A DNA stretch of 64,000 nucleotides from Schwartzia succinivorans DSM 10502 (GTDB lineage: Bacteria > Bacillota > Negativicutes > Selenomonadales > Selenomonadaceae), in the NCBI RefSeq assembly GCF_900129225.1, contig NZ_FQUG01000004.1, positions 284,565 to 348,564 on the forward strand. Direction: 5' to 3'. Below the pieces are notes generated by a model. The model was not told the DNA's origin, did not search any database, and worked only from the letters and a program-made list of their open reading frames with translations. Position 1 is the first letter of the stretch, and every line of letters begins with the position of its first letter. Below are positions 15,106 to 26,889 of the stretch, piece after piece. The translations under genes were made by a program, and so were the position numbers.

Positions 15106-16092
15106 TTAGACGAGAGATGCGCGAAGCTCTTCTCCTGTTTTCGGAGAGAGGTATGCAGGCGGTACATCCAGTACAGTCATGCAGCCCTTCTTGCCGTGTT
15201 TTGCAAGGCGGACAACCGCACGTGCATAAGCGGCAAGAACGCTTGTAGTGAACTCAGGATTGGAATCAAGCTTCAGGCTGAACTCAATAACGTGCTTATG
15301 CTCTTTGTTGTTGCCGGTAGCACCTGAACGGATAACGAATCCGCCGTGTGCGAGACCGCCGTGATTCTTCAAAAGCTCCTCTTCACTAATGAAATGGACT
15401 GTCGTATCATAGTCGGCAAAATAGTTCGGCATTGTCTTGATTTCTTTTTCTACCTGTGCTGCATCAGCACCGTCCTCAAGGACCACGTAGCACTCACGGG
15501 TGTGCTTCTGGCGTGTTGTAAGCTCAGGCTGCGAGCCGCTTCTTACTGCTTCCAGCGCAGATTCTACAGGAACAGTATACTGTTTTGCGTTCTTTACACC
15601 TTTGATGCGGCGGATAGCATCGGAATGGCCCTGGCTGACGCCTTTGCCCCAGAAGGTATAATCCTTTCCTTCCGTGAGGATAACATTACCGTAAAGACGT
15701 GCGAGGGAGAACATTCCCGGATCCCAGCCTACGGAAATAATAGCTGCCTTACCGCCTTTTTTTGCAGCAGCATCAACAGCATCAAAATGCTGAGGAATGT
15801 TTGCGTGTGTATCAAAGCTGTCCACTACATTGAAAAGCTCTGCAAGCTTCGGTGTCTGCTCAGGAAGGTCGGTCGCACTGCCGCCGCAGAGAATCATAAC
15901 ATCAATTTTATCCTTCCACTGTGCGACATCAGCCGCACTGACAACCGGAACTCCCGCAAGACGAATTTTTACCTGCGACGGGTCACGACGCGTAAAAACA
16001 GCCGCAAGCTCCATGTCAGGATTTGCCTCTACTGCATATTCAACGCCACGCCCCAGATTACCATAACCAAAAATACCAATTTTGATGCTCAT
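15106..16092 (-). CDS. ddh: meso-diaminopimelate D-dehydrogenase
   Basis: An NADPH-dependent enzyme converting L-tetrahydrodipicolinate plus ammonia to meso-diaminopimelate in one step, for peptidoglycan and lysine synthesis. The N-terminal Rossmann motif is GIFGYGNLGRG. Substrate-domain blocks include SVGWDPGMFSLARLYG, WGKGVSQGHSDAIRR and HGGFVIRSG, all characteristic of the family. Length is 328, as expected. The start is the ATG at 16092 (AAAGGAG 9 bases upstream); an upstream ATG at 16113 lacks a site. It has its own promoter and terminator. The window also encodes DapF, part of the competing epimerase route. Confidence 0.95.
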   Translation of the reverse strand: MSIKIGIFGYGNLGRGVEYAVEANPDMELAAVFTRRDPSQVKIRLAGVPVVSAADVAQWKDKIDVMILCGGSATDLPEQTPKLAELFNVVDSFDTHANIPQHFDAVDAAAKKGGKAAIISVGWDPGMFSLARLYGNVILTEGKDYTFWGKGVSQGHSDAIRRIKGVKNAKQYTVPVESALEAVRSGSQPELTTRQKHTRECYVVLEDGADAAQVEKEIKTMPNYFADYDTTVHFISEEELLKNHGGLAHGGFVIRSGATGNNKEHKHVIEFSLKLDSNPEFTTSVLAAYARAVVRLAKHGKKGCMTVLDVPPAYLSPKTGEELRASLV

Positions 16093-16195
16093 TCTTTCAG
16101 TCTCCTTTATCATCGGAACATTACGTTCACTGTTTCCGGTTCAGAAAGTATGACTAATCTGTCTATTTAGCATACCTACTATACCTGCGTGGTCT

Positions 16196-16225
16196 ATTAT
16201 AATGCCTGAAATCAAAGTTTGTCAA
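16196..16225 (-). promoter_or_regulatory. ddh: ddh promoter
   Basis: Minus strand: perfect -35 TTGACA (16225-16220), 18-base spacer, perfect -10 TATAAT (16201-16196). The untranslated leader would be about 95 bases. Confidence 0.8.
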
Positions 16226-16242
16226 TGACAAATTTTCTCAAT

Positions 16243-16282
16243 AAAAAAGAGACTGAACACAAATTTATGCTCAGTCTCTATA
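16243..16282 (-). terminator. terminator after rpoC
   Basis: AGAGACTGA / TCAGTCTCT stem (16248-16256, 16271-16279), followed on the minus strand by a T6 run, 8 bases after the rpoC stop. Confidence 0.92.
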
Positions 16283-16286
16283 TTTT

Positions 16287-19200
16287 TTATTCTGCAGCAG
16301 GTTCAAGCTCTTCCGCAGGTACAGCCTCTGCCGTACCCTCCGGATGATCAGGATCTACTACGTTAATGTTACGGTAGCGGCCCATGCCTGTTCCGGCAGG
16401 AATCAGCTTACCGATGATAACATTTTCTTTAAGTCCGATGAGCGGATCTACCTTACCCTTGATTGCAGCATCTGTCAGGACACGAGTCGTTTCCTGGAAG
16501 GAAGCTGCCGACAGGAAGGAATCCGTCGCCAGAGATGCTTTCGTGATACCGAGGAGAATCGGTTTTGCCACTGCAGGCTCGCCACCCTCTTCGATGACAC
16601 GTGCATTGACTGCCTCAAAGGAGTTGATATCAATATATTCACCGGGCAGGAATCCTGTATTTCCGGACTCCTCGATTTTAACCTTGTGCAGCATCTGACG
16701 TACCATGACCTCGATGTGCTTATCGTTAATTTCAACACCCTGTCCCTTATATACCTTCTGAACCTCGTATACAAGGTAGCGCTGTGTATCCTTAAGACCG
16801 CATACACGGAGGATATCGTGCGGATTGATGGAACCTTCGGTAATTTTGTCACCTGGTTTCATATGGTCGCCGTCATGGACAGCCATACGTGCGCCATACG
16901 GAACAGCGTATTCACGCGGTTCGCCCTCTTCCGGCGTAATCGTGACCTTACGCATACCTTTGACATCAGTAACCTCTGCAACACCTTCAACTTCGGCGAT
17001 GATAGCATGGTGCTTCGGCTTACGTGCCTCGAAAAGCTCCTCGACACGCGGAAGACCCTGTGTAATATCGTCACCGGCGACACCGCCTGAGTGGAATGTA
17101 CGCATCGTGAGCTGTGTACCCGGCTCACCGATGGACTGTGCTGCGATGATACCGACAGCCTCGCCAACATCGACTTCCGTTGCGTTAGCAAGGTCGCGTC
17201 CATAGCACTTGACGCAGACGCCGTACTGAGATTTACATGTCAGCACGCTTCTGATGGATACATGGTCACGAACCTTGACGATAGCTTTTGCCATATCTTC
17301 GTCAACGGTATCATTGAGACATGCGACTGTTTCACCTGTCTCAGGATCGACGATATCCTCAGCAAGGACACGTCCAACGATACGCTCTTCCAGCGGCTCG
17401 ATGACACGGTTGCCCTCGCGGATTGCTTCGACCTCAATACCACGTACGTTATTGTTTCTGACCTTGACTTCACGTGCGTCACTTTCAAGAGCCTTGTTGA
17501 CAAGCTCCTCTGTGAGCATGGTGTCGGCAGCGATAAGTACCTCGCCGTCCTTCGTGACGACATCCTTTGTCGTTTTCTTGCCAACCATCTCGCGGATGAT
17601 GGACTTACGGATTGCAGCCTTTTCATCCTCGTCGGTTACGCCGAGAACGACAGTCTCTGAAAGCATAGCGTTGCTGATGACTGCCTCGGAAAGTGCCAAA
17701 GAGCCGCGGATAACGACCTCAGGCACACCGTTTTCACCGATTGTCGTAAGGTCATCTTCGGAAAGAACCGTGTCGCGCGGCAGAATAATCTCGCCCGTTG
17801 CCGGGTCAACAATATCTGCACCAAGAACACGACCGAAGAGCATGTCATGCAGGATAGCGACTGCTTCTTCAGAGGAATCAGCAAGTCTTGCACGGTCACG
17901 TACGAGGTTGATTCCGACAACGTCGCAGTCCTCTTCACGGACAATGACATCCTGCGCAACGTCAACGAGACGACGTGTGAGGTAACCGGAGTCAGCTGTA
18001 CGGAGAGCCGTATCAGCGAGACCTTTGCGGGCACCGTGTGAAGAAATGAAGTAATCGGAAACCGTAAGACCTTCACGGAAGTTTGCTGTAATCGGAAGGT
18101 CGATAATCTTACCTGACGGATCAGCCATAAGTCCGCGCATACCTGCCAGCTGACGCATCTGCTGAGCATTACCGCGGGCACCGGAGTCAGCCATCATGAA
18201 GATTGGGTTTGCAGCATCCATGTTATCCATCATGGCTTTACCGACATCATCCGTCGTCTTCTGCCACAGTGCGATAACCTTCTTATAGCGTTCATCCTCT
18301 GTCATAAGACCGCGGCTGAACTGACGCTCAATCTTGTTGACTTCCTTCTTCGTAGCCTCAATCATTGCCGGCTTCTCAGGCGGTACGATAACGTCTGAGA
18401 TAGCAACCGTCATACCTGCGATGCAGGCATAATGATAACCGAGGTTCTTTACATTATCAATTACGACAGCCGTCTTGCCTGCTCCGAAGTGCTTGAAGCA
18501 GTTTGCAACGAGTCTGCCCATTTCTTTCTTGTCAATACGGATACCGTAGCACCACTGACCTGTTTCTTCGTCCTTACGGAAGTAACGAATTTCAGGTGGC
18601 AGGATTTCGTTGAAAATCATGCGTCCGAGGGAGGTCTTGACTACGCCGTAGCCCTCAATCGGAGCCTGAATCTCAGCCTGCAGTGAAAGCTCATGCTGCT
18701 GATATGCAAGCAGTGCTTCCTCAATACCCGTAACATATTTGCCCTCGCCCTTTGCTCCCGGGCGAAGAATCGTCAAGTAGTAGGAGCCGAGAATCATATC
18801 CTGCGTCGGTACGATAATCGGATTACCGTCCTTCGGAGCAAGGATATGGTTGGCAGCAAGCATCAGGATACGTGCCTCTGCCTGTGCTTCCGCTGAAAGC
18901 GGAAGATGAATAGCCATCTGGTCACCGTCGAAGTCGGCGTTGTATGCCGTACAAGCCAGCGGATGAAGCTTCAATGCGCGGCCTTCTGTGAGCACAGGCT
19001 CAAAAGCCTGAATACCGAGACGGTGAAGTGTCGGTGCACGGTTCAACAGAACCGGATGCTCCTTGATGACTTCCTCAAGTACGTCCCAAACCTCAGGACG
19101 TACACGCTCAACCATACGCTTTGCAGCCTTGATGTTTCCTGCCACGCCGCTGTTGGTGAGCTTCTTCATAACGAAAGGCTTGAAGAGCTCAAGCGCCATT

Positions 19201-20279
19201 TCCTTCGGCAGACCGCACTGATGCAGCTTCAGCTCAGGACCTACGACGATAACGGAACGGCCTGAATAGTCGACACGTTTACCGAGAAGGTTCTGACGGA
19301 AGCGGCCCTGTTTACCTTTGAGCATATCGGAAAGCGATTTCAAAGGACGGTTGCCCGGTCCGGTGACAGGACGTCCACGACGGCCGTTGTCGATAAGAGC
19401 ATCGACAGCTTCCTGAAGCATGCGCTTCTCATTGCGTACGATGATATCCGGAGCACCGAGATTCAAAAGGCGCTTCAGACGGTTATTACGGTTTATTACA
19501 CGACGATAGAGGTCGTTCAGGTCAGACGTTGCGAAACGTCCGCCGTCCAACTGAACCATCGGACGAAGTTCCGGCGGAATAACCGGTACAACATCCATAA
19601 TCATCCAGGACGGATCATTTCCGGATTTGCGGAAAGCCTCGACTACCTCAAGGCGGCGGATTGCACGAACCTTACGCTGGCCGCTGACCTCTTCAAGCTC
19701 CTTGCAGAGCTCTTCGCTCATTTTGTCAAGGTCAAGGTCAAGGAGCAGCTCCTTGACTGCCTCAGCGCCCATGCCGACGCGGAAGCCTGCGCCATATTTT
19801 TCACGTGCATCATGATACTCGCTTTCCGTCAGAAGCTGCTTTCTGATAAGCGGCGAATCTGCCGGGTCAAGTACGATATACGATGCAAAATAAAGAACCT
19901 TTTCAAGAGAACGCGGAGAAATATCGAGAATCAGTCCCATACGGCTCGGGATTCCCTTGAAATACCATATATGAGATACCGGTGCAGCAAGCTCAATATG
20001 ACCCATGCGCTCGCGGCGAACCTTTGAGCGTGTTACCTCTACGCCGCAGCGGTCGCAGATGATGCCCTTATAGCGGATACGTTTATACTTACCGCAATGG
20101 CACTCCCAATCGCGTGTTGGTCCGAAGATACGCTCACAGAAAAGTCCGTCACGCTCCGGTTTGAGTGTACGATAGTTGATAGTCTCCGGCTTCTTTACCT
20201 CGCCGTAGGACCACTCGCGGATTTTGTCCGGCGAAGCCAGACCGATTCGCATAGAATCGAAATTATTTACATCCAACAA
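16287..20279 (-). CDS. rpoC: DNA-directed RNA polymerase subunit beta-prime
   Basis: The largest catalytic subunit of RNA polymerase. The sequence shows the N-terminal zinc site (CHCGKYK ... CDRCG), the absolutely conserved catalytic NADFDGDQM loop holding the active-site Mg, the bridge-helix/trigger-loop region ([18 protein letters not shown]) and a second Cys cluster ([17 protein letters not shown]). At 1330 residues it is a little longer than the B. subtilis protein, with an insert of roughly 150 residues between about 820 and 1000 rich in VVDPETGE repeats. The start codon is TTG at 20279, with GGGAG 10 bases upstream. It follows rpoB by 18 bases. Confidence 0.97.
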   Translation of the reverse strand: MLDVNNFDSMRIGLASPDKIREWSYGEVKKPETINYRTLKPERDGLFCERIFGPTRDWECHCGKYKRIRYKGIICDRCGVEVTRSKVRRERMGHIELAAPVSHIWYFKGIPSRMGLILDISPRSLEKVLYFASYIVLDPADSPLIRKQLLTESEYHDAREKYGAGFRVGMGAEAVKELLLDLDLDKMSEELCKELEEVSGQRKVRAIRRLEVVEAFRKSGNDPSWMIMDVVPVIPPELRPMVQLDGGRFATSDLNDLYRRVINRNNRLKRLLNLGAPDIIVRNEKRMLQEAVDALIDNGRRGRPVTGPGNRPLKSLSDMLKGKQGRFRQNLLGKRVDYSGRSVIVVGPELKLHQCGLPKEMALELFKPFVMKKLTNSGVAGNIKAAKRMVERVRPEVWDVLEEVIKEHPVLLNRAPTLHRLGIQAFEPVLTEGRALKLHPLACTAYNADFDGDQMAIHLPLSAEAQAEARILMLAANHILAPKDGNPIIVPTQDMILGSYYLTILRPGAKGEGKYVTGIEEALLAYQQHELSLQAEIQAPIEGYGVVKTSLGRMIFNEILPPEIRYFRKDEETGQWCYGIRIDKKEMGRLVANCFKHFGAGKTAVVIDNVKNLGYHYACIAGMTVAISDVIVPPEKPAMIEATKKEVNKIERQFSRGLMTEDERYKKVIALWQKTTDDVGKAMMDNMDAANPIFMMADSGARGNAQQMRQLAGMRGLMADPSGKIIDLPITANFREGLTVSDYFISSHGARKGLADTALRTADSGYLTRRLVDVAQDVIVREEDCDVVGINLVRDRARLADSSEEAVAILHDMLFGRVLGADIVDPATGEIILPRDTVLSEDDLTTIGENGVPEVVIRGSLALSEAVISNAMLSETVVLGVTDEDEKAAIRKSIIREMVGKKTTKDVVTKDGEVLIAADTMLTEELVNKALESDAREVKVRNNNVRGIEVEAIREGNRVIEPLEERIVGRVLAEDIVDPETGETVACLNDTVDEDMAKAIVKVRDHVSIRSVLTCKSQYGVCVKCYGRDLANATEVDVGEAVGIIAAQSIGEPGTQLTMRTFHSGGVAGDDITQGLPRVEELFEARKPKHHAIIAEVEGVAEVTDVKGMRKVTITPEEGEPREYAVPYGARMAVHDGDHMKPGDKITEGSINPHDILRVCGLKDTQRYLVYEVQKVYKGQGVEINDKHIEVMVRQMLHKVKIEESGNTGFLPGEYIDINSFEAVNARVIEEGGEPAVAKPILLGITKASLATDSFLSAASFQETTRVLTDAAIKGKVDPLIGLKENVIIGKLIPAGTGMGRYRNINVVDPDHPEGTAEAVPAEELEPAAE

Positions 20280-20297
20280 GGGGTTGTCACTCCCTTC

Positions 20298-23200
20298 TTA
20301 TTCTTCCGAGTTGTCATCAGGATCGACTTCCCCATTGTCATCCTGACCCATATTGCCCAGGTCTGCGATAATATCTGCATCATCAGCATCGTCATTTGAT
20401 TCAGCATCATCAAATGCTTCCTCAGAGGATGCCTGCGGAGCAGGTGCGCCGCTCGTCGGGTCAACGCCGTTAACGTCGATGTCGAGCTCGCGTGCCGTCT
20501 CGTTGATATCATCATCATCGTCCTGAATAACAATTTCCTGTGCATCTTCCGAAAGCACCTTGATATCAAGACCGATACTCTGGAGTTCTTTTATAAGAAC
20601 CTTGAAGGACTCAGGCACACCCGGTTCAGGGATATTTTCGCCCTTCACAATTGCTTCATAAGTCTTCACACGGCCGACGACATCATCGGACTTGACCGTG
20701 AGAATTTCCTGCAGTGTATAAGCAGCACCGTAAGCCTCGAGAGCCCAAACCTCCATCTCACCGAAGCGCTGGCCGCCGAACTGAGCTTTACCACCCAGCG
20801 GCTGCTGCGTAACGAGGGAGTACGGACCCGTGGAACGGGCATGAATCTTATCGGCAACAAGATGATGCAGTTTAAGGAAGTACGTGCATCCGACCGTTAC
20901 ACGGTTTTCGAACGGCTCACCTGTGCGTCCGTCGTAAAGAACAGTCTTTCCGTCTACAGGAAGTCCTGCAGCCTTGACCGTACCGAACACATCATCCTCG
21001 CCGGCTCCGTCAAAGACAGGAGTTGCGATATGAATACCTGCGATATCAGGCTTCGGCATACCGTATTTATCGAAATCGTATCCAGCATCTCTGAGCCGCT
21101 GCTCGACTGTAGGATCGTTTGCCTTAATCTGTTTACCCAGCTCACGAACCGCCATACCGAGATGAACTTCGAGAATCTGCCCGATGTTCATACGGGACGG
21201 AACGCCCAACGGATTCAGAACGATATCTACCGGTGTACCGTCCGGCAGGAACGGCATATCCTCCTGACGCATGATACGGGATACGACACCCTTGTTACCA
21301 TGACGGCCGGACATCTTGTCACCGACAGAAATCTTACGTTTCTGTGCGATATATACGCGGACAAGCTGATTTACGCCCGGAGCGAGCTCATCGTTGTTCT
21401 CACGTTTGAAGATTTTAACGTCAACAATCTTACCTGCCTCACCGTGCGGAACACGGAGAGAAGTATCGCGTACCTCACGTGCCTTTTCACCGAAGATAGC
21501 ACGCAGGAGACGCTCCTCAGCAGTAAGCTCCGTCTCACCCTTCGGTGTGACCTTACCTACGAGAATATCGCCGGGGCGTACATCTGCACCGATGCGGATG
21601 ATACCGTCATCATCAAGGTCGCGGAGCGCATCCTCAGCAACATTCGGAATATCACGTGTAATCTCCTCAGGTCCGAGCTTCGTATCACGGGCATCGCACT
21701 CATATTCTTCAATATGGATGGATGTATAGAGGTCACGTTTTACGAGGTTTTCACTTAGAAGCACAGCATCCTCGTAGTTATAGCCTTCCCAAGGCATGTA
21801 TGCGACGATGATGTTGAAGCCGAGAGCCAGCTCGCCGTGGTCTGTGGAAGGACCATCAGCAATAGGCTGCTTTTCAACTACCTGCTCACCCTTGTAGACG
21901 ATAGGTACCTGATTGATGCATGTTCCCTGGTTGGAACGCTGGAATTTCTGAAGCTTATAGATATCCAGGTCGCCCTTTTCCGTGCGTACCTGAATCTGGT
22001 CTGCCGTAACCTCCTCGACAGTACCCGGGCGCTTAGCAAGAACCATAACGCCGGAGTCGCAGGCAGCCTTATACTCCATGCCTGTACCGACGAGCGGTGC
22101 CTGCGTACGGAGCAGAGGAACAGCCTGACGCTGCATGTTCGCACCCATGAGGGCACGGTTAGCATCATCATTTTCGAGGAACGGAATCATTGCCGTAGCA
22201 ATGGAAACAACCTGCTTCGGCGAAACGTCCATGTAGTCAACGCGCTCACGCGCAGCGAGGATTGTATCCTCGTGACGGCGTGCCGTAACACGCTCATTTA
22301 CAAACCATCCATTTTCATCCAGCGGCTCGTTTGCCTGAGCGATTGTGATATTGTCCTCTTCATCTGCGGTCAGATAACGGACAGTATCCGTAACTATGTG
22401 ATTAACCTTGTCAACCTTGCGGTACGGTGTCTCGATGAAACCGAAACGGTTGATACGTCCATAGTTCGACAGAGAACCGATAAGACCGATGTTCGGACCT
22501 TCAGGCGTCTCAATCGGACACATACGGCCGTAGTGAGAGTTATGTACGTCACGGACTTCAAAGCCTGCACGCTCACGGGAGAGACCGCCCGGGCCAAGAG
22601 CCGAAAGACGGCGCTTATGCGTAAGCTCAGACAGCGGATTGTGCTGATCCATGAACTGCGAAAGCTGTGAAGAACCGAAGAACTCTTTTATAGCTGCCAC
22701 AACCGGGCGGATATTGATAAGCGCCTGCGGTGTGATAACATCTGTATCCTGAATCGACATACGCTCGCGGATAACACGCTCCATACGGGAAAGACCGATA
22801 CGGAACTGATTCTGCAGAAGCTCGCCTACAGAACGAACACGGCGGTTGCCGAGATGGTCAATATCATCTGTATTGCCTACCCCATCAAAAAGATCCAGCA
22901 GATAATTGATGGATGCCATTATATCATTGCGTGTAATCGTACGGTGATGATACTCAAGCGTCGGAGAACAGATAAGCTTCATACGCGGAATATCAAGCTC
23001 TTCCGTCTTTACTTTAATGTAAACGACAACAGCATCTTCCTCACCGAAGATTGCTCTCTCGCGCTCCTCATCAATCTCATCGAGCATTGACTCCTCGATG
23101 ACTGTATCAGCCGGCAGAACAATCTCACCGGTTTCTTTATCAACAATCGGCTCTGCAAGCATCTGACCGAGAACACGACGCTTCCATCCCAGCTTCTTCG

Positions 23201-24026
23201 TCAGCTTATAACGGCCGACTGTCGCGAGGTCGTAGCGTTTCGGGTCAAAGAACAGCGCATTCAGGAGCTGCTGCGCATTGTCAACCGTCGGCGGTTCGCC
23301 CGGACGGAGACGTTTATAAATTTCAACCAGAGCTTCTTCTCTGGATGTTACATTATCTTTTTCATTTTCAAGGGTCGTCTTGATAAGCGGATGATTATCA
23401 AAAAGATCCAGAATTTCCTGATTTGTGCCATAGCCCAGCGCACGAATCAGAACCGTAACAGGCATTTTACGCGTACGGTCAATACGGACTGACAGAATAT
23501 CGTTCGCATCTGTCTCAAGCTCAATCCAAGCACCGCGGTTAGGAATAACCTGTGCGTTGAAGAGCTTCTTGCCCGACGGATCTATCTCCATTCCATAATA
23601 AGCACCAGGAGAACGTACCAGCTGGCTGACAATGACACGCTCAGCACCATTGATAATAAAGGTGCCTGTATCCGTCATAAGCGGGAAGTCTCCCATGAAA
23701 ACCTCCTGCTCCTTGATTTCGCCTGTCTCTTTATTAATGAGACGGACATTTACACGAAGCGGAGCAGCAAGTGTGACATCACGTTCTTTACATTCATCGA
23801 GCCCGTATTTCGGCTCACCCAAAGAGAAGCTCTCAAAAGAGAGAACAAGATTCCCCGTAAAATCCGTTATCGGGGAAATATCCCTGAAGATTTCCTGCAT
23901 GCCCTCATCGAGAAACCACTTGTAGGAATTTCTCTGGATATCAAGCAGATGCGGCATCTCCATGACTTCTTTGATTTTCGCATAGCTATACCTGGTTCTC
24001 TTGCCTACCGGCACAGGATTAAACAT
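20298..24026 (-). CDS. rpoB: DNA-directed RNA polymerase subunit beta
   Basis: The second catalytic subunit of RNA polymerase, with about 1242 residues. The rifampicin pocket reads [20 protein letters not shown] then [10 protein letters not shown], with the sensitive-type Asp, His and Ser at the classical positions. The [12 protein letters not shown] block and the C-terminal [19 protein letters not shown] anchor are intact. The C-terminus carries an unusual acidic tail of about 70 residues (many Asp, Glu and Asn), longer than in B. subtilis. The start is the ATG at 24026; the GTG at 24038 abuts the AAGGAG site. A leader of about 370 bases with a terminator-like hairpin precedes it. Confidence 0.97.
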   Translation of the reverse strand: MFNPVPVGKRTRYSYAKIKEVMEMPHLLDIQRNSYKWFLDEGMQEIFRDISPITDFTGNLVLSFESFSLGEPKYGLDECKERDVTLAAPLRVNVRLINKETGEIKEQEVFMGDFPLMTDTGTFIINGAERVIVSQLVRSPGAYYGMEIDPSGKKLFNAQVIPNRGAWIELETDANDILSVRIDRTRKMPVTVLIRALGYGTNQEILDLFDNHPLIKTTLENEKDNVTSREEALVEIYKRLRPGEPPTVDNAQQLLNALFFDPKRYDLATVGRYKLTKKLGWKRRVLGQMLAEPIVDKETGEIVLPADTVIEESMLDEIDEERERAIFGEEDAVVVYIKVKTEELDIPRMKLICSPTLEYHHRTITRNDIMASINYLLDLFDGVGNTDDIDHLGNRRVRSVGELLQNQFRIGLSRMERVIRERMSIQDTDVITPQALINIRPVVAAIKEFFGSSQLSQFMDQHNPLSELTHKRRLSALGPGGLSRERAGFEVRDVHNSHYGRMCPIETPEGPNIGLIGSLSNYGRINRFGFIETPYRKVDKVNHIVTDTVRYLTADEEDNITIAQANEPLDENGWFVNERVTARRHEDTILAARERVDYMDVSPKQVVSIATAMIPFLENDDANRALMGANMQRQAVPLLRTQAPLVGTGMEYKAACDSGVMVLAKRPGTVEEVTADQIQVRTEKGDLDIYKLQKFQRSNQGTCINQVPIVYKGEQVVEKQPIADGPSTDHGELALGFNIIVAYMPWEGYNYEDAVLLSENLVKRDLYTSIHIEEYECDARDTKLGPEEITRDIPNVAEDALRDLDDDGIIRIGADVRPGDILVGKVTPKGETELTAEERLLRAIFGEKAREVRDTSLRVPHGEAGKIVDVKIFKRENNDELAPGVNQLVRVYIAQKRKISVGDKMSGRHGNKGVVSRIMRQEDMPFLPDGTPVDIVLNPLGVPSRMNIGQILEVHLGMAVRELGKQIKANDPTVEQRLRDAGYDFDKYGMPKPDIAGIHIATPVFDGAGEDDVFGTVKAAGLPVDGKTVLYDGRTGEPFENRVTVGCTYFLKLHHLVADKIHARSTGPYSLVTQQPLGGKAQFGGQRFGEMEVWALEAYGAAYTLQEILTVKSDDVVGRVKTYEAIVKGENIPEPGVPESFKVLIKELQSIGLDIKVLSEDAQEIVIQDDDDDINETARELDIDVNGVDPTSGAPAPQASSEEAFDDAESNDDADDADIIADLGNMGQDDNGEVDPDDNSEE

Positions 24027-24038
24027 TAAATCCTTCAC

Positions 24039-24412
24039 TCCTTAGCCTAAGGACCATGAATGCAAAGACAACATTCATGTCTCCAATATTTGACAAACCC
24101 AACAGAAGCGCACAAACCCAGGGCAAACCAAACCGTTTGTCCTGTTTGTTGAACGAACTGCGCTCACCTCCCCAAAATTTGGACTGGATCACTCTATGTA
24201 AACAAAAATAAAAACACGAAAAGACAAGGCCTCCTTATGGATTTGAACCTTGTCAATAAGTATTGATTATTTTGTTTTTGTTCGTTTGTTGTTCATATTC
24301 AATTGACCTATCACGACTCCATGCGTCCGCCTTTCTCTCCCGAGAAACTTGAAGCGGTACGTTCGTCATGCGCCTGGCTGCGCAAACATTACCACGCTTT
24401 CTGTAATTAAAT
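24039..24412 (-). promoter_or_regulatory. rpoB: long structured rpoB leader
   Basis: About 370 untranslated bases between the predicted start point and rpoB. Reading the minus strand, the first part folds as a compound stem (CGU-A-CCGC / GCGG-ACG enclosing UUUCUC-GGGA-GAGAAA, about 24330-24375). It is followed by A/C-rich single-stranded DNA, the terminator-like hairpin at 24223-24254, and paired GTTTGTC / GACAAAC segments at about 24090-24146. No ORF is seen and no known riboswitch family is recognised. Confidence 0.55.
24205..24254 (-). terminator. terminator-like hairpin within the rpoB leader
   Basis: On the minus strand GACAAGG (24254-24248) pairs with CCUUGUC (24229-24223) over an 18-base loop, then UUUUCGUGUUUUUAUUUUUG. 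It stands about 200 bases ahead of rpoB and is a candidate attenuator controlling beta and beta-prime synthesis. Confidence 0.6.
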
Positions 24413-24441
24413 ATATTAGCATAAGCCATGAATTACGTCAA
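24413..24441 (-). promoter_or_regulatory. rpoBC promoter
   Basis: Minus strand -35 TTGACG (24441-24436), 17-base spacer, -10 TAATAT (24418-24413) in a TATGCTAATAT context. It lies after the rplL terminator, so rpoBC is an independent transcript. Confidence 0.65.
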
Positions 24442-24508
24442 TAGTCACCGCTAATATTTTTATCCATTATTTTTTACCAAGATACCGGAAATTTAATGCA
24501 ATATACAA

Positions 24509-24536
24509 AAAAGGCACCGCAAACGCGGTGCCTTTT
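24509..24536 (-). terminator. terminator after rplL
   Basis: GGCACCGC / GCGGTGCC 8-bp stem with a 4-base loop, extended by an A4/T4 pairing and a T6 run on the minus strand, 17 bases after rplL. Confidence 0.95.
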
Positions 24537-24552
24537 GATGTGTTGAAAGAAA

Positions 24553-24924
<372 letters not shown>

Positions 24925-24979
24925 TATAAATACCTCCAAAAATCATATAGTTATATATTCTAATTTAGGAAACCCGATG

Positions 24980-25525
24980 TTAAGCAGATGCTTTTTCTTT
25001 CTGCTGACGAACAGCGTCAAGCACATAGACAGCATTGCGGATAACGCCCTGGAGAACGTTGACCGTATTGCTGATAGGAGCCTGCATGCTGCCAAGAATC
25101 TTCGCGATGAGAACCTCGCGGGACGGCAGGGATGCAAGAGCCTTAACCTCATCTGCGTTGATAACCTTGCCCTCAACGAGACCTGCTTTGATTGTAAGAA
25201 CCTCAGCCTTTTCAAGGTTATTGTCTTTGATGAACTTGCTGATGACCTTTGCCGGAGCGATTGCATCATCGTTGGAGAATGCAAAAGCTGTCGTTCCGTT
25301 GAAGTGGTCAACGAGGGAATCAAGACCTGCCTCCTTCGCTGCGATAGCGGAGAGAGTGTTCTTTACGACATGGTAAGACACGCCTGCTTCACGGAATGCG
25401 CGGCGGAGTGCCGTATCCTGTGCAACAGTCAGTCCTTTATATCCTGTGAAGACAGCGCCTTTTGCGGACGTCATCTGTTCTTTCAGAGAAGCAACAATTG
25501 CCTGTTTTTCTGTAGTTACTGCCAT
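24980..25525 (-). CDS. rplJ: 50S ribosomal protein L10
   Basis: The stalk base protein that carries the L7/L12 dimers on its C-terminal helix and binds 23S rRNA. Typical blocks are AVFTGYKGLTV near the N-terminus and LASLPSREVLIAKILGSMQA at about two thirds of the length. The start is the ATG at 25525 with GAGGAGG 7 bases upstream, giving 181 residues; the longer frame to 25561 enters the leader RNA. It is regulated through the L10 leader just upstream. Confidence 0.96.
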   Translation of the reverse strand: MAVTTEKQAIVASLKEQMTSAKGAVFTGYKGLTVAQDTALRRAFREAGVSYHVVKNTLSAIAAKEAGLDSLVDHFNGTTAFAFSNDDAIAPAKVISKFIKDNNLEKAEVLTIKAGLVEGKVINADEVKALASLPSREVLIAKILGSMQAPISNTVNVLQGVIRNAVYVLDAVRQQKEKASA

Positions 25526-25555
25526 ATCTACACCTCCTCTCAAGGTATAATCACA

Positions 25556-25675
25556 AAACAAAATGCGGTCTCTGGCCGAAGACCCGGAGACCGCAGGATT
25601 ATCTTGCGATGTTCCGACCTCGGCGGGCGAGTTTTAAAGGATTGCTCCTGCCTGCTGTCTTCAGCCAAAAACGTA
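25556..25675 (-). ncRNA. ribosomal protein L10 leader (autoregulatory mRNA element)
   Basis: The rplA-rplJ gap transcribes into the recognisable Bacillota L10 leader: GCUGAAGACAGCAGGCAGG early, a CCGCCGAGG segment, a CAUCGCAAGAUAAUCCUG segment, then a terminator hairpin. The known mechanism is binding of L10 (with L12) to the RNA, which reduces expression of rplJ-rplL. Covariance-model confirmation was not possible here. Confidence 0.8.
25564..25595 (-). terminator. attenuator hairpin of the L10 leader
   Basis: UGCGGUCUC / GAGACCGCA 9-bp stem enclosing a UUCG-type loop, followed by AUUUUGUUUUG on the minus strand, 38 bases before rplJ. Confidence 0.75.
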
Positions 25676-25682
25676 TGTACTT

Positions 25683-26378
25683 TTAGTCAACTTTTGTGGA
25701 AAGCTGAACAGCGATACCAGGACCCATTGTGGATGCAACCGTGATGGAACGGACATACTGTCCTTTTGCTCCCGACGGTTTTGCTTTGATAAGCGTATCC
25801 ATGAGTGTAGCATAGTTCTGAGCCAGCTTGTCAGCATCGAAGGAAACCTTGCCGATCGGGCAGTGTACGTTGCCGGCTTTATCCGTACGGTACTCTACCT
25901 TACCTGCTTTGATTTCTTTGATTGCTTTCTCGATGTCCATCGTAACCGTACCGAGTTTCGGGTTCGGCATGAGTCCGCGGGGACCGAGGATTTTACCGAG
26001 GCGGCCGACCTGACCCATCATGTTCGGAGTAGCAACTGCTACATCGAAGTCAGTCCATCCACCCTGGATTTTCGTAACCAGCTCTTCAGCGCCGACAAAG
26101 TCTGCACCGGCCTTTTCAGCCTCTTCAACCTTATCGCCCTTTGCAAAAACAACAACGCGTTTCGTCTTACCTGTGCCGTTCGGAAGAACAACTGCACCGC
26201 GAACCTGCTGGTCAGCGTATTTCGGATCAACACCGAGACGTACATGAAGCTCAACTGTCTCGTCGAACTTAGCTGTTGCTGTCTTCTTTACAAGCTCCAT
26301 AGCTTCCTTGACCGGATAAATCTTATCCGCTTCAACAAGCTTCAGAGCGTCCTGATACTTCTTGCCTAATTTTGCCAT
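25683..26378 (-). CDS. rplA: 50S ribosomal protein L1
   Basis: Binds the mobile L1 stalk of 23S rRNA and helps release deacylated tRNA from the E site. The 231-residue protein has the usual two-domain arrangement with [13 protein letters not shown], the interdomain segment [17 protein letters not shown] and a C-terminal [10 protein letters not shown]-type tail. The ATG at 26378 has AAAGGAG 9 bases upstream. It is the second gene of the L11-L1 pair. A short inverted repeat (TCGTGG/CCACGA) lies in the 57-base gap after rplK. Confidence 0.97.
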   Translation of the reverse strand: MAKLGKKYQDALKLVEADKIYPVKEAMELVKKTATAKFDETVELHVRLGVDPKYADQQVRGAVVLPNGTGKTKRVVVFAKGDKVEEAEKAGADFVGAEELVTKIQGGWTDFDVAVATPNMMGQVGRLGKILGPRGLMPNPKLGTVTMDIEKAIKEIKAGKVEYRTDKAGNVHCPIGKVSFDADKLAQNYATLMDTLIKAKPSGAKGQYVRSITVASTMGPGIAVQLSTKVD

Positions 26379-26435
26379 TCAAAAATTCTCCTTTCGTGGT
26401 ACAAACGGTATTTGCCTCCCACGAGCTGAAACGTC

Positions 26436-26861
26436 TTAGTCGACAATCTCAATACCCATGCTGCGAGCCGTGCCCTCAATCATACGAGTAGCGGCTTCGA
26501 GGTCAGCTGCATTCAAATCCTGCATCTTCGACTGAGCGATTTCCTGTGCTTTAGCACGGGGAACCTTAGCAACCTTCGTCTTATTCGGTTCGCCGGAAGC
26601 CTTCTCGATTCCTGCTGCTTTCTTAAGAAGAACAGCTGCCGGAGGGGTCTTCGTAACGAATGTGAACGAGCGGTCTTCAAAGACTGTAATCTCAACCGGA
26701 ATGATGAGGCCAGCCTGTTTTGCTGTTCTTTCGTTGAACTCCTTAACAAATGCCATGATATTGACACCTGCCTGACCCAGAGCCGGGCCAACCGGAGGAG
26801 CCGGAGTAGCTTTGCCTGCGAGAACCTGTAATTTAACAAGTTTAGCGACTTTCTTTGCCAT
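26436..26861 (-). CDS. rplK: 50S ribosomal protein L11
   Basis: Forms the GTPase-associated centre with L10/L12 and is needed for RelA activation and thiopeptide binding. The N-terminal domain shows the proline-rich [15 protein letters not shown] motif; the C-terminal rRNA-binding domain ends in [14 protein letters not shown]. Length 141 is standard. It sits 28 bases after nusG and shares its transcript. Confidence 0.97.
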   Translation of the reverse strand: MAKKVAKLVKLQVLAGKATPAPPVGPALGQAGVNIMAFVKEFNERTAKQAGLIIPVEITVFEDRSFTFVTKTPPAAVLLKKAAGIEKASGEPNKTKVAKVPRAKAQEIAQSKMQDLNAADLEAATRMIEGTARSMGIEIVD

Positions 26862-26889
26862 GTAGTTTTTACACCTCCTTAATAGGAAC

